This document shows, piece by piece, positions 8,451-16,639 of a DNA stretch of 37,119 bases. Position numbers and translations under genes: made by a program. The DNA comes from Acidimicrobiales bacterium (GTDB lineage Bacteria > Actinomycetota > Acidimicrobiia > Acidimicrobiales > SZUA-35): NCBI GenBank assembly GCA_013003535.1, contig JABDIY010000201.1, positions 1 to 37,119 of the forward strand, given 5' to 3'. The notes beneath the pieces are model-generated. The model saw only the letters and a list, made by a program, of their open reading frames with translations, did not search any database and was not told the DNA's origin. Position 1 is the stretch's first letter, and every line of letters starts with the position of its first letter.

Positions 8451-9451
8451 CCCGGATACTGCTGGCCTTCGACAAGTTCCGAGGCACCGCCGCACGCAAC
8501 GATCTTCATCGCGCAGTTCGGACCGCGCTCGAGGCAGCAGGGCACAGCGTCACCGAATCACTCCTCAGCGATGGCGGCGAGGGGTCACTGGAAACGGTCG
8601 GCGGAGCTAACAGGTCTTCGGTGGTGACCGGTCCCCTCGGCGATCCTGTTTTGGCCGGTTGGCGCATGGATGACCAAGGAACCGGACATCCTGTCGCATT
8701 CATCGAGATGGCCCAGGCCAGTGGACTGGCGTTGGTCGGAGGTGCTGAAGGTAACGATGCGCTGGCGGCAAATACCTACGGAACCGGAGAACTCATCGCC
8801 CTGGCCCATGCAGAGGGAGCCGAGGAGATCACAGTCTTCGTGGGAGGGTCGGCCACCACCGACGGCGGGTTGGGGGCACAGCGAGCCATGCCCCTTCCCC
8901 CGCGGCTCCGATCAACGTCGATAACGGTTGGTGTAGATGTGGAAACCTACTTCACCGATGCTGCCAGAGAGTTCGGTCCGCAGAAGGGGGCCTCTCCGGC
9001 TCAGGTCCAGCTACTCACCCGACGGCTCGAACGCTTGGCCGGCATCTACTTGGAGCAGTATGGGGTCGATGTTCGCGATATCCCCGGGACGGGTGCGGCC
9101 GGAGGACTCGCCGGGGGGCTGGTTGCCGTTGGTGCCACGCTCGCTTCGGGTTTCGATGTTCTGGCCGAAGCAGCCCACTTGGACAAGGCATTGGACGGTG
9201 TAAATCTCGTGGTCACCGGCGAAGGTTTTTGTGACGCCAATTCGTTTGCCGGCAAGGTTGTGGGGGGTGTTGCGAGATGGGCCCAAAACGCCGACGTCCC
9301 CGTACTCGCCGTGGTTGGCGACACCGACCTCGAGCCGAACGAAATCCCGCAGCATGTTCGGTTGGTCGACCTCGCCAGTCGTTTCGGTTTGGACCAAGCT
9401 CTCACCGACACGGAGGACTTGGTGGCCACCCTGGTCTGTGCAACCATCTGA
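8447..9451 (+). CDS. Glycerate 2-kinase (GlxK/GckA type), apparent CTG start
   Basis: Phosphorylates D-glycerate with ATP in glyoxylate/serine metabolism. Family signatures are LLAFDKFRGT (residues 5-14), LSDGGEG, VGGSATTDGG, FGPQKGASPAQV, GTGAAGGLAGG and VVTGEGFCDANSFAGKVVGG. The reading frame is open from 8393, but the first ATG/GTG/TTG is GTG 8621, which would discard 58 residues including FDKFRGT and DGGEG. CTG at 8447 overlaps the upstream TGA as CTGA and gives (M)TRILLAFDKFRG, the expected N-terminus, so I call it (334 aa). At about 334 aa it is a little shorter than many relatives, with a compact segment after the SATTDGG motif. Confidence 0.85.
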   Translation: MTRILLAFDKFRGTAARNDLHRAVRTALEAAGHSVTESLLSDGGEGSLETVGGANRSSVVTGPLGDPVLAGWRMDDQGTGHPVAFIEMAQASGLALVGGAEGNDALAANTYGTGELIALAHAEGAEEITVFVGGSATTDGGLGAQRAMPLPPRLRSTSITVGVDVETYFTDAAREFGPQKGASPAQVQLLTRRLERLAGIYLEQYGVDVRDIPGTGAAGGLAGGLVAVGATLASGFDVLAEAAHLDKALDGVNLVVTGEGFCDANSFAGKVVGGVARWAQNADVPVLAVVGDTDLEPNEIPQHVRLVDLASRFGLDQALTDTEDLVATLVCATI

Positions 9452-9459
9452 ACACGATC

Positions 9460-9465
9460 TAGGGT
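9460..9465 (+). promoter_or_regulatory. -10 box of the small membrane protein gene
   Basis: TAGGGT, 6 nt before the ATG at 9472. GGTGAG immediately before the ATG could also serve as a poorly spaced Shine-Dalgarno. Confidence 0.4.
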
Positions 9466-9471
9466 GAGTGC

Positions 9472-9684
9472 ATGGCAGTGGAGCCCAGCAGACGATCCGA
9501 CCTCTCCCCCCCAACAATGCCGCTCGCGATGCGAGTGATTGGTGGTGTCACTGTTGCGATCGTGGCATTGCTCGTACTGCGTTGGATTTTTGGAATTCTC
9601 TGGACTCTGGTCCGGCTGGGAATCTTCGTAGCAATCCTGGTGGGCATCATTTATGCCGTTCAGCAGTTCCGCTCCAAGGACTAG
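9472..9684 (+). CDS. Small membrane protein, 70 aa
   Basis: Unrecognised. A polar N-terminus of about 18 residues precedes two closely spaced hydrophobic stretches (about 20-36 and 40-62), either one long hairpin or two transmembrane helices, and a basic tail (QQFRSKD). It lies 20 nt after the glycerate kinase stop with its own -10 box. Its TAG stop shares the palindrome CTAG (9681-9684) with the stop of the converging rlmB gene. Confidence 0.7.
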   Translation: MAVEPSRRSDLSPPTMPLAMRVIGGVTVAIVALLVLRWIFGILWTLVRLGIFVAILVGIIYAVQQFRSKD

Positions 9685-10670
9685 TCAACCACCGCTGAGC
9701 TCGACGGGTCGGGCTGCGAGCGCTGCCGAACGACCTCAAAACAGGCGGCCGAGGTTGCCATGGCCACGTTCAGACTATTCAGCTGGCCCAGCAACGGCAG
9801 ACTAGCGAGCACGTCGACACGCTTGCGCACCAACTGCGAGAGCCCTGCGCCTTCAGCGCCCAAGACCAACGCCACCGGCCGGCGCCCGGAAAGGTCCACA
9901 TCGAATATGCGAATTGGGGCATCTGCTTCCAGACCGACGGTCAGAACTCCCGCGTTGGAGAGTTCGGTGAGCGCGGCGGGCACCCCACCGACCAATCCCA
10001 TCGGCAAATGCTCGATTGCACCAGCAGCGGTTTTCGTAACAGTAGGGCTCACGTGAACGGCCCGGTGCCGGGGCAACAGCACACCGGTGACCCCGGCACA
10101 TTCGGCGGTGCGCAAAATGGCACCGAGGTTCTGCGGGTCGGTAATGCCGTCCAGTACGAGCAGGAATGGGTTGCGTACCGAAAGAAGGTTTGACAGCGAC
10201 CGCTCTTGGAGCGGTTTGGCCTTGGCCAGCACGCCCTGATGACTCATGGTGAGGGCATCGGCATCGAATCGTTTACGCGTGACCGACTTCAGCGGGATCT
10301 GTAGATCAGCGGCAAGTTCACGGATGTCAGTGAGGATGTCGGCGTCGTCCAGGTCCTCGATGATCAGTATCTCGTTGACCGGTCGCTTCTGAGCCAGGAG
10401 AAGCTCTCGGACCGCTTGCCGACCCTCCACCTGGTCTCCCCCCAAACCTTTCTTGGCAGCTTGTTTGCGGTTGGAGCGGGGCTGGGATCGGGCGCTGGGT
10501 TTGCCTCCCGAACGACGCTTACGGACCCGTGGCTCCGCGGTATCGCGGACTACGGGTCGGGTGCCCCGCGCCCCTTGCCCGCGCTTGGGGCCGCGTGAAC
10601 CGGGACCGGTTTGTTTCGGCGCCCCGCGGGCCCCACCCCGCCCGCCCTTGCCTTTGTTGCTCTGATTCAT
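9681..10670 (-). CDS. rlmB: SpoU-family 23S rRNA 2'-O-methyltransferase (RlmB/TrmH-type)
   Basis: 329 aa. Residues 1-78 are a Gly/Arg/Lys-rich disordered tail, probably RNA-binding. A SpoU substrate-binding domain follows (VEGRQAVRELL onward), then the knotted SAM-binding domain with motif 1 (LDGITDPQNLGAILRTAE), motif 2 (LVLGAEGAGLS) and motif 3 (LNSLNVAMATSAACFEV). Family members methylate a guanosine ribose in 23S rRNA (RlmB, Gm2251) or other RNA sites, so the exact target is uncertain. The ATG at 10670 overlaps the ispDF stop as ATGA, so I prefer it to the upstream in-frame start. It is third in the crp-like/ispDF/rlmB operon. Downstream it converges on the small membrane protein gene with overlapping stops. 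Confidence 0.9.
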   Translation of the reverse strand: MNQSNKGKGGRGGARGAPKQTGPGSRGPKRGQGARGTRPVVRDTAEPRVRKRRSGGKPSARSQPRSNRKQAAKKGLGGDQVEGRQAVRELLLAQKRPVNEILIIEDLDDADILTDIRELAADLQIPLKSVTRKRFDADALTMSHQGVLAKAKPLQERSLSNLLSVRNPFLLVLDGITDPQNLGAILRTAECAGVTGVLLPRHRAVHVSPTVTKTAAGAIEHLPMGLVGGVPAALTELSNAGVLTVGLEADAPIRIFDVDLSGRRPVALVLGAEGAGLSQLVRKRVDVLASLPLLGQLNSLNVAMATSAACFEVVRQRSQPDPSSSAVVD

Positions 10671-11809
10671 GGTCCCACCATCAAGACGGTGGCAAAACAC
10701 TGGACACCTTCAGCCAGCGCGGTGACACCCTCGGTTCGTTTGCCCTTTATTGTGACCGGTCCGCCCGCTGCCTCGGACAGGTTGATCTCCATAGCCTCTC
10801 GCTCCGCGGAGATTTTCGGCGCATCCAACACCACCGTGCAATCCGCATTGATGATCGTCCATCCCGCCATCCGCAACCGCTCGGCGGCTAAACGCAGGAG
10901 CTCGATACTGCTGGCTCCTTCGAAACGGGGGTCGGTGTCAGGGAACATCACGCCGATATCGCCCATGCCGGCAGCGCTGAGCATGGCGTCGATGACCGAA
11001 TGAGCGATGACGTCGGCGTCGCTGTGGCCACGTAACCCGCTCGCATCCGGAAACACCACTCCGCCCAACACGAGTTGGCGGTGGGGATCGGCGGACCAAC
11101 GGTGCACGTCGAAACCTTGACCGGTACGCAGTCGACCGAACTCTGCTGATGGTTGCATACCCATGAGTATCCCCGCCACGGCGAGGTCCGGTGCGACGGT
11201 GACCTTGATGTTTTTCGGGTCACCAGGCACGGTTGTGACGGTGCCCCCCATGGCGCTCACCAGTGTTGCATCGTCGGTGGCGTCACCGCCAGCACGATAG
11301 GCGGCCATGATCACCCCGAAATCGAATCCCTGCGGCGTCTGGACACCGACGAATTGAGTGCGATCCACCGGTTCCCCGCCTACCGATCGTAGTGAATCCG
11401 TGACCGGAACAACCGGAACAACTGCCTGGGCACCTGAATCGAGGGCGTCGCGTACACGCTCCACAACCTCGGGGGGAACAGCCGGGCGGGCGGCGTCGTG
11501 GATCAGAACATGGCTGGGGTGCAGATGAGCAAGCGCATCGAGACCTGCTTTGACCGAAGCCGATCGGGTGGAACCCCCTGGCACCACCACGGTCACCAGG
11601 TCGGCATGCTCACTGCGATGGTCCTCCACGAACCCATCGGGCGCCACCACGATCACGGCCTCACTGACGGCTGCGACCGCCCGCACCGAGTGCTCCAACA
11701 CTCGGATGCCCCCGATCCGACGAAGCTGCTTGGGAACCTGTCCCGCTTCCCCGACTGTTCCCATGCGGGAACCAGTTCCTCCCGCTACCACGATGGAGCA
11801 TAAACGCAT
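10667..11809 (-). CDS. ispDF: Bifunctional IspD-IspF of the MEP isoprenoid pathway
   Basis: 380 aa. The N-terminal IspD cytidylyltransferase (about 1-215) shows VVAGGTGSRMG, PKQL, HDAARP, VQTPQGF and DDATLV. The C-terminal IspF cyclodiphosphate synthase (about 225-380) shows GQGFDVHRW, LRGHSDADVIAHSVIDAML, GDIGVMFPDTDP and KGKRTEG. The fusion catalyses steps three and five of the pathway from MEP to IPP/DMAPP; the intermediate IspE is not in the window. The open frame extends 44 codons further upstream, into the regulator gene. ATG 11809 is chosen because it gives MRLCSIVVAGGTGSR, the normal N-terminus, 7 nt after the crp-like stop. Its isoprenoid product supplies the polyprenyl synthase at 20207. 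Confidence 0.93.
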   Translation of the reverse strand: MRLCSIVVAGGTGSRMGTVGEAGQVPKQLRRIGGIRVLEHSVRAVAAVSEAVIVVAPDGFVEDHRSEHADLVTVVVPGGSTRSASVKAGLDALAHLHPSHVLIHDAARPAVPPEVVERVRDALDSGAQAVVPVVPVTDSLRSVGGEPVDRTQFVGVQTPQGFDFGVIMAAYRAGGDATDDATLVSAMGGTVTTVPGDPKNIKVTVAPDLAVAGILMGMQPSAEFGRLRTGQGFDVHRWSADPHRQLVLGGVVFPDASGLRGHSDADVIAHSVIDAMLSAAGMGDIGVMFPDTDPRFEGASSIELLRLAAERLRMAGWTIINADCTVVLDAPKISAEREAMEINLSEAAGGPVTIKGKRTEGVTALAEGVQCFATVLMVGP

Positions 11810-11816
11810 CGACGGT

Positions 11817-12476
11817 TTATCGGGCTCGGAGCTCCAGTTGAGGGCGGTTTCGGATGTGGTAGCGACGGTCCCGTTGCTCGATCCAACCGAGACGCACGAA
11901 GCTGGCAATGGCTTTGTTGACCCGTTCCCGGCTGGCACCAACCATCCCGGCTAGTTCTTCTTGGGTTACGGGCAGGGCGAAGTCGTCGCTGTCACCAGCG
12001 ATTTCGAGAAGGCGTTTGGCGGTTCGGCCGGTGACGTCGAGAAAGACAGAGTCCGCCAGAACGCCATCCATTGCCCGCAACCGGCCGGCAAGAAGAGCTA
12101 CCACCCGCCACAGCTGCGAGGGCTGCTCTTCATAAAGTCGCTTCAGGGGGCCGTAGGGAATCACCAGGACCTCTGAGGGTTCCAGCGCCCGCCCATCGGT
12201 AGATCGGTTGGCTTTGTCGAACAGGGGCATCTCACCGAAGAGGTCGCCCCTTTCCATCAAAGCGACCACGCTCTCTCTGCCATCGATCGAACGGTTCACC
12301 ATTGCGACGCGACCTGAGAGCGTGACGTAGAGCTCGGCCGGTTCGTCGTCTTCCCTGAACAGAACGTCACCCCGTTTGAGTTTCTTCATCTCCGACTGGG
12401 CAGCGATCACCGCCAGGGTGTCGGTATCCAACTCGGAGAACAACTCGACTTCGGAAAGCATCGCCGGATCAATCAC
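11817..12476 (-). CDS. Crp/Fnr-family cyclic-nucleotide-responsive regulator (GlxR/Crp-like)
   Basis: 219 aa. A cyclic-nucleotide-binding beta-barrel (LKRGDVLFREDDEPAELYV, GDLFGEMPLFD) and a long dimer helix lead to a winged helix-turn-helix (LPVTQEELAGMVGASRERVNKAIASF) resembling actinobacterial GlxR/Crp. The start is not certain. I favour GTG 12476, 6 nt after a TACGGT -10 box. ATG 12491 lacks any signal; ATG 12461 has AAGGAGG but at a long spacing of 14. A Crp-type palindrome at 12498-12513 lies over the likely -35 region, suggesting autoregulation. It is first in the operon with ispDF and rlmB. Confidence 0.9.
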   Translation of the reverse strand: MIDPAMLSEVELFSELDTDTLAVIAAQSEMKKLKRGDVLFREDDEPAELYVTLSGRVAMVNRSIDGRESVVALMERGDLFGEMPLFDKANRSTDGRALEPSEVLVIPYGPLKRLYEEQPSQLWRVVALLAGRLRAMDGVLADSVFLDVTGRTAKRLLEIAGDSDDFALPVTQEELAGMVGASRERVNKAIASFVRLGWIEQRDRRYHIRNRPQLELRAR

Positions 12477-12482
12477 CTCCTT

Positions 12483-12488
12483 ACCGTA
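12483..12488 (-). promoter_or_regulatory. -10 box of the crp-like gene
   Basis: TACGGT on the minus strand, followed by AAGGAG and then GTG at 12476. The AAGGAG is either coincidental or supports ATG 12461. Confidence 0.4.
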
Positions 12489-12497
12489 CATCCTGTT

Positions 12498-12513
12498 TGT
12501 GCGCTATGTCACA
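12498..12513. promoter_or_regulatory. Putative Crp/GlxR operator
   Basis: TGTGCGCTATGTCACA matches the Crp/GlxR consensus TGTGA-N6-TCACA at 9 of 10 arm positions. It is centred about 30 bp before the proposed crp-like start, where binding would repress, and about 98 bp before radA on the other strand. Confidence 0.55.
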
Positions 12514-12603
12514 AGTAGAGAGCTGTTCCTCGGTGATGCTGCGCAATGAACCGGATCGCCCGCCCCGCCGGTAGGTGTCACACCCCCTGACGAAGATGGA
12601 GCC

Positions 12604-13953
12604 ATGGCAAAAAACTCCAAGCAATACCTTTGTTCCAACTGCAGCCGGATCCATGGCAAATGGTCCGGTCGTTGCGATCACTGCACAGAGTGGGGAACTT
12701 TGGGCGAGCGGCCGGCGTCGGCGGCCTCGGTGGTGCGATCCCCCACCGACACCGAGCGCCTGTGCGACGTCGACCAGGCTCAGTCCATCCCGGTTCCCAC
12801 CACCGTCGAGGAAATCGACCGCGTGCTCGGCGGCGGTTTTGTTCCGGGTTCGGTGACGCTCTTGTCTGGTGAACCCGGAATCGGAAAGAGCACGTTGGCG
12901 CTCCAGTTGGCCCTGCGGATCGCCAGAAGCGGAGCGGGAGTGGTGCTCGTCTCGGGTGAAGAAGCTCCTGCTCAGGTGGCGGCCCGTGCGTCTCGTATTC
13001 ACCAACACCGAGAAATGCCACAGACGGTCGAGATACTGGACACCGTCCGAACCGAAAGTGTGATCGACCTCATGGAGCGATCTCGACCGCAGATGCTGGT
13101 GGTCGATTCGGTGCAGATGCTCACCTTTGGAGACGATTCATCGTCGCCCGGTTCGGCCAACCTTCTCCGCACCGTTGCTGGTGCATTGGCCGATGCCGCC
13201 AAAGCTCTGGACGTCTCTCTACTGCTCATCGGACACGTCACCAAGGACGGCAGCCTGGCGGGGCCACGGACGCTCGAGCATCTTGTCGACACGGTGCTGA
13301 GTTTCGAGGGCGACCGTAGTAACGATCTTCGCTTTCTCCGTTCCATGAAACACCGGTTTGGTCCCACCAACGAGGTGGGACTCTTCGAGATGGCAGGAAC
13401 GGGTCTCCGGCCGGTGGCCGATGCCAGCGCACGCTTTCTCGCTGACCGCAACCCCGACCTACCCGGCACCGCTGTGGTCCCCGTACTCGATGGCCGCCGG
13501 CCGGTGATGGTGGAGATCCAGGCGCTGGTCCGACGTTCAGGGGACTCGGCCATCACTGGCCACGGCGTTCCCAGCGGCCGGCTCAATCTCGTTGCCGCCG
13601 TCGCTCGCCAGTACCTGACCGGGGTCATGACCGGTGCCGACCTTCTCGTGTCGGCCGCAGGCGGAGCCAAGATCACCGACCCCGGGGCTGATCTGGCCAT
13701 GCTGGTCGCTTCAGTTTCAGCCCAGCTGGAACTTCCTCTTTCTCCCGGACTGGCCGTGTGCGGTGAGATCGGTCTCAGCGGTGAGCTTCGGCGAGTCGCA
13801 TCAATGGAACGGCGGCTGCACGAAGCGCACAGGTTGGGATTCACTCACTGCATTGTGCCTCGGTCCTGCCCGGACGGTCCCACTGGGCTCAGCCTCCAGC
13901 GGTGCGCAACAATTATGGAAGTTATCCAACTGTTCGCCGGTGTACCTGCCTGA
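12604..13953 (+). CDS. radA: DNA repair protein RadA (Sms)
   Basis: 449 aa, normal length. The N-terminal zinc finger has Cys10, 13, 24 and 27 (CSNC, CDHC). The RecA-like ATPase has Walker A GEPGIGKST (89-97) and Walker B MLVVDSVQ. The RadA motif is KHRFG here, where the common form is KNRFG. The C-terminal Lon-protease-like domain includes AVCGEIGLSGELRRV. It promotes branch migration during recombination; the Bacillus homologue interacts with DisA, which is the next gene here. A GGAG sits only 2 nt before the ATG. TAGGTG at 12572-12577 may be its -10 box. Confidence 0.96.
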   Translation: MAKNSKQYLCSNCSRIHGKWSGRCDHCTEWGTLGERPASAASVVRSPTDTERLCDVDQAQSIPVPTTVEEIDRVLGGGFVPGSVTLLSGEPGIGKSTLALQLALRIARSGAGVVLVSGEEAPAQVAARASRIHQHREMPQTVEILDTVRTESVIDLMERSRPQMLVVDSVQMLTFGDDSSSPGSANLLRTVAGALADAAKALDVSLLLIGHVTKDGSLAGPRTLEHLVDTVLSFEGDRSNDLRFLRSMKHRFGPTNEVGLFEMAGTGLRPVADASARFLADRNPDLPGTAVVPVLDGRRPVMVEIQALVRRSGDSAITGHGVPSGRLNLVAAVARQYLTGVMTGADLLVSAAGGAKITDPGADLAMLVASVSAQLELPLSPGLAVCGEIGLSGELRRVASMERRLHEAHRLGFTHCIVPRSCPDGPTGLSLQRCATIMEVIQLFAGVPA

Positions 13954-13972
13954 TTCGGAACTCGATCGCAAG

Positions 13973-13978
13973 TACACT
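13973..13978 (+). promoter_or_regulatory. -10 box of disA
   Basis: TACACT, 6 nt before the ATG at 13985; disA may therefore have its own promoter besides readthrough from radA. Confidence 0.4.
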
Positions 13979-13984
13979 ACGCAG

Positions 13985-15064
13985 ATGGGACACACTTCTG
14001 AGCGAGCACTTCTGCGGGTTCTCGCTCAGATCGCTCCCGGTACGCCTCTGCGGGAAGGCCTGGATCGTGTGCTCCAATCCGGTCGTGGTGGGCTGATCGT
14101 CGTAGGCGACAGCCCCGAAGTTCTCAATATCTGCTCCGGCGGGTTCCTGTTGGACTCAGCATTCACCCCGCAGCGTCTCGCCGAAGTCGCAAAAATGGAC
14201 GGGGCGATCATTCTTGCCCCGGACGCCAGCCGGATCGCACGGGCCAACGTGCATCTTGTTCCTAATCCCAACGTGCCCACATCGGAAACCGGTACCCGTC
14301 ACCGGACCGCGGAACGGGTAGCTCGATCGCTCGACGTTGCCGTCGTCGCGGTTTCTCAGAGCCGGAAAGAAATCCAGGTCTACATATCTGAGGATCGTCA
14401 CTCCCTAGAGCCGGTCAGCCGCCTGCTGGAACGCTCCAACCAGGCGATTCAGACCTTGGAGCGGTATCGGAGTCGCCTCGGTAGCGTCTCAGCAAATCTT
14501 TCCGCCCTCGAGGTAGAGAACCTTGTGACCCTCCGTGACGTGGTAGAAGTCCTCCAACGCACCGAGATGGTGGCCCGAATCGCCAACGAAATCGAGCTCA
14601 ATCTGGTGGAGCTCGGCTCTGATGGTCGCCTCGTGCGCCTCCAACTCGAAGAACTTATGGGCGGCGTGATCGACGATCGACGCCTGCTGATCCGTGACTA
14701 CTTCACCGAAGACGCGGGCTTCCATATCGAACAAGCCATGGATGCTCTCGCCGAATTGAGTGACGATGCGCTGTTCAACGAAGAGGTCCTTGCCAAGACT
14801 CTGCACCTCTCGGCCTCGGTCACAGATCTCGATGGCTCGTTGGAATCTCGGGGGTATCGACTCCTTTCCAAGGTCCCCCGACTCACGCCGATGATGGTGG
14901 ACGACATCGTTGAGCGATTCGAGAACCTCGATGCGGTTCTGGGGGCTACCGCAGCCGAACTTCAGGAGGTCGAGGGAATCGACCCGTTCCGGGCCCGGAG
15001 CGTGAAAGAGAGCCTCACCCAGCTGGTCGAAACGTCTATTCTCGACCGGCTCCAACGGTCCTGA
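13985..15064 (+). CDS. disA: DNA integrity scanning diadenylate cyclase DisA
   Basis: 359 aa, the usual length. It makes c-di-AMP from two ATP and pauses at branched DNA. The DAC domain has the two signature motifs DGA (72-74, MDGAIILAPD) and RHRTAER (105-111). A helical spine and a C-terminal helix-hairpin-helix DNA-binding domain (LLSKVPRLTPMMVDDIVERF, LQEVEGIDPFRARSVKESL) follow. The open frame runs upstream into radA, but ATG 13985 gives the family N-terminus and has a well-placed -10 box. It is 31 nt after radA, on the same strand, and converges with the HAD fusion gene. Confidence 0.96.
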   Translation: MGHTSERALLRVLAQIAPGTPLREGLDRVLQSGRGGLIVVGDSPEVLNICSGGFLLDSAFTPQRLAEVAKMDGAIILAPDASRIARANVHLVPNPNVPTSETGTRHRTAERVARSLDVAVVAVSQSRKEIQVYISEDRHSLEPVSRLLERSNQAIQTLERYRSRLGSVSANLSALEVENLVTLRDVVEVLQRTEMVARIANEIELNLVELGSDGRLVRLQLEELMGGVIDDRRLLIRDYFTEDAGFHIEQAMDALAELSDDALFNEEVLAKTLHLSASVTDLDGSLESRGYRLLSKVPRLTPMMVDDIVERFENLDAVLGATAAELQEVEGIDPFRARSVKESLTQLVETSILDRLQRS

Positions 15065-15085
15065 TCTCAACGAACAAACCGACCA

Positions 15086-16606
15086 TCAGTTGACGGTTGC
15101 CTCGGCGGGAACGTCGGGCACATCGAAACTCCGCAGAATCGAATGGCCCCGCGCCTCGTCGGCTGCCGCGTCGGGAGCAAACCATGCCGTCCGATACCCC
15201 AAGGCGCGGGCGGCGTCGAGGATGTCCAACTGGTCGTCGACCACCAGAATGTTGGCCGGCGGTTCTCCCGTGAGGCGGCGCAACACTTCGAAAATGGGCC
15301 GGTCCGGCTTCCGAACGCCCACAGCCCCGCTGATCACCCACGGGTCGATCAGCGTGTCGAGACTGTGACGCTTCCGCAACTTCCGCACCCATGCGGCGGA
15401 GTCATTGGTGATACAGGCCACCCGAACTTCTCGGTCTCGGAGTGATCGGAGAAATCGAACCACGCCAGGCATCAAGGCGTGGAGAGAGAGGTACTCATCA
15501 TCGAGCTCGTCCGGATCGCCTTGCACCCCGACCGCCGCCCAGAATGCGGCTGGTTCGATCCGGCCCAGACTGAGCTGGCGGGCCCGGCTGGCGATCTCAT
15601 CCGCGGTGAGGTGGGACCCTCGCTCAAAACAAAAGGGGACCAGCACATCGGCTACGTCGGCTGCGGTTCCATAGAGAACACCCATTCCGTCGAGGGCTAC
15701 GACGGTGGGATTGGCCGAGACGGGCACCTCAGCTCCGCTCTCGGTGAGCACGAGCTCATGGGTACCTTTCTTCGGAGCCCGTGCCGAGGGGCGCTTGGCG
15801 ACCGGTTTAGCCCTCGCTTGCTGGCGCCTCTGAACCACCCGCAGCGCTACTGACGCGGCCACCAATAGAGCCAGGATGCCAGCAATAACCGAAACGCCTA
15901 GGGCCACCAGCGCTCCGATCTCGCGGGTGGTGGACTCAGATCGAACCGAGACCGGTTGGGTTGCCGCCAGAGATGTTTGCCAAAAGCGCGTGCTTGATTC
16001 GGCCGCAAGATCAGAGCGCACGCCGTTGGAACCCTCAGGAGGAATCTCACCCGGCAATGTTACGGAAAGCCCGATCGAGGCTTGCGTGAGGTCTGCCCCC
16101 AACCGGGCCGCGAATGACTCCAGCGACTCCCCAAGAAGAACGTCGAGTCCGCTATCGGTGAATGAGGCCATACCAGCTGGTGCGATTTGACCGGTCACCT
16201 CGTATTTCACCTGTGCGAAGCTGTTGATGCGTTCCAATTGGAAGTCGGAAAAAAGCATCCCGTCGCTGATGTCAGCCATCACTTCGCTGAACTGGGCGGG
16301 GTTGGCAAAAGCCTTTCTGGCCTGAATTCGGGTCCTCCCGTCATCGGTGAGCTCTCGCGGTTCCACCACCCAGCCCGCCGCCCGTACGTCGGCCAAAGCG
16401 ATCCCTGCAGACTCGAGATCGGGTAGCTGACCCGCCACTTCGGGGTCAAGGATCAGCGCTACCTCCACCGTTCCAGATCCGTCTTCGGCCACGATGATCG
16501 CCGTCACCACTTCAGCGTTGCACGCCGACAGCATCAGTAACGCCGCGCCAAGGAGCAACAGCCGCAACATATTCAGCAATCGGAAACGAGATTTTGCCGA
16601 GTTCAC
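15086..16606 (-). CDS. Lipoprotein (LppM-like) domain - transmembrane helix - HAD hydrolase fusion
   Basis: 506 aa. A lipoprotein signal ends in a lipobox (LMLSAC, Cys 29). An extracytoplasmic LppM-like domain (about 30-200) with DGSGTVEVAL and ADVRAAGWVVEP follows. Then come a transmembrane helix (about 229-258), a basic linker (RRQQARAKPVAKRPSARAPKK) and a cytoplasmic HAD domain (about 300-495). HAD motifs: I ALDGMGVLY (nucleophile Asp306, second position Met as in DxYGTL dehalogenase-type enzymes rather than DxD), II CITND, III VGVRKPDRP, IV VVDDQLD. Start GTG 16606 has TAGTCT 7 nt upstream; earlier starts fall within the clpC terminator hairpin. Substrate unknown. Confidence 0.8.
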   Translation of the reverse strand: MNSAKSRFRLLNMLRLLLLGAALLMLSACNAEVVTAIIVAEDGSGTVEVALILDPEVAGQLPDLESAGIALADVRAAGWVVEPRELTDDGRTRIQARKAFANPAQFSEVMADISDGMLFSDFQLERINSFAQVKYEVTGQIAPAGMASFTDSGLDVLLGESLESFAARLGADLTQASIGLSVTLPGEIPPEGSNGVRSDLAAESSTRFWQTSLAATQPVSVRSESTTREIGALVALGVSVIAGILALLVAASVALRVVQRRQQARAKPVAKRPSARAPKKGTHELVLTESGAEVPVSANPTVVALDGMGVLYGTAADVADVLVPFCFERGSHLTADEIASRARQLSLGRIEPAAFWAAVGVQGDPDELDDEYLSLHALMPGVVRFLRSLRDREVRVACITNDSAAWVRKLRKRHSLDTLIDPWVISGAVGVRKPDRPIFEVLRRLTGEPPANILVVDDQLDILDAARALGYRTAWFAPDAAADEARGHSILRSFDVPDVPAEATVN

Positions 16607-16613
16607 CGCTTTG

Positions 16614-16619
16614 AGACTA
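16614..16619 (-). promoter_or_regulatory. -10 box of the LppM-HAD gene
   Basis: TAGTCT on the minus strand, 7 nt before the GTG at 16606. Confidence 0.45.
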
Positions 16620-16639
16620 CTTTCCACCGTGACGCGACA

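Noticed and set aside
13634-13984. Upstream extension of the disA frame into radA
   Set aside because: It overlaps the conserved RadA Lon-like domain in another frame; the true DisA N-terminus is at 13985.
15086-16606. HAD domain judged inactive because motif I lacks the second Asp
   Set aside because: Haloacid-dehalogenase-type enzymes also lack it (DxYGTL), and the nucleophile Asp, Lys and acidic motif IV are intact.
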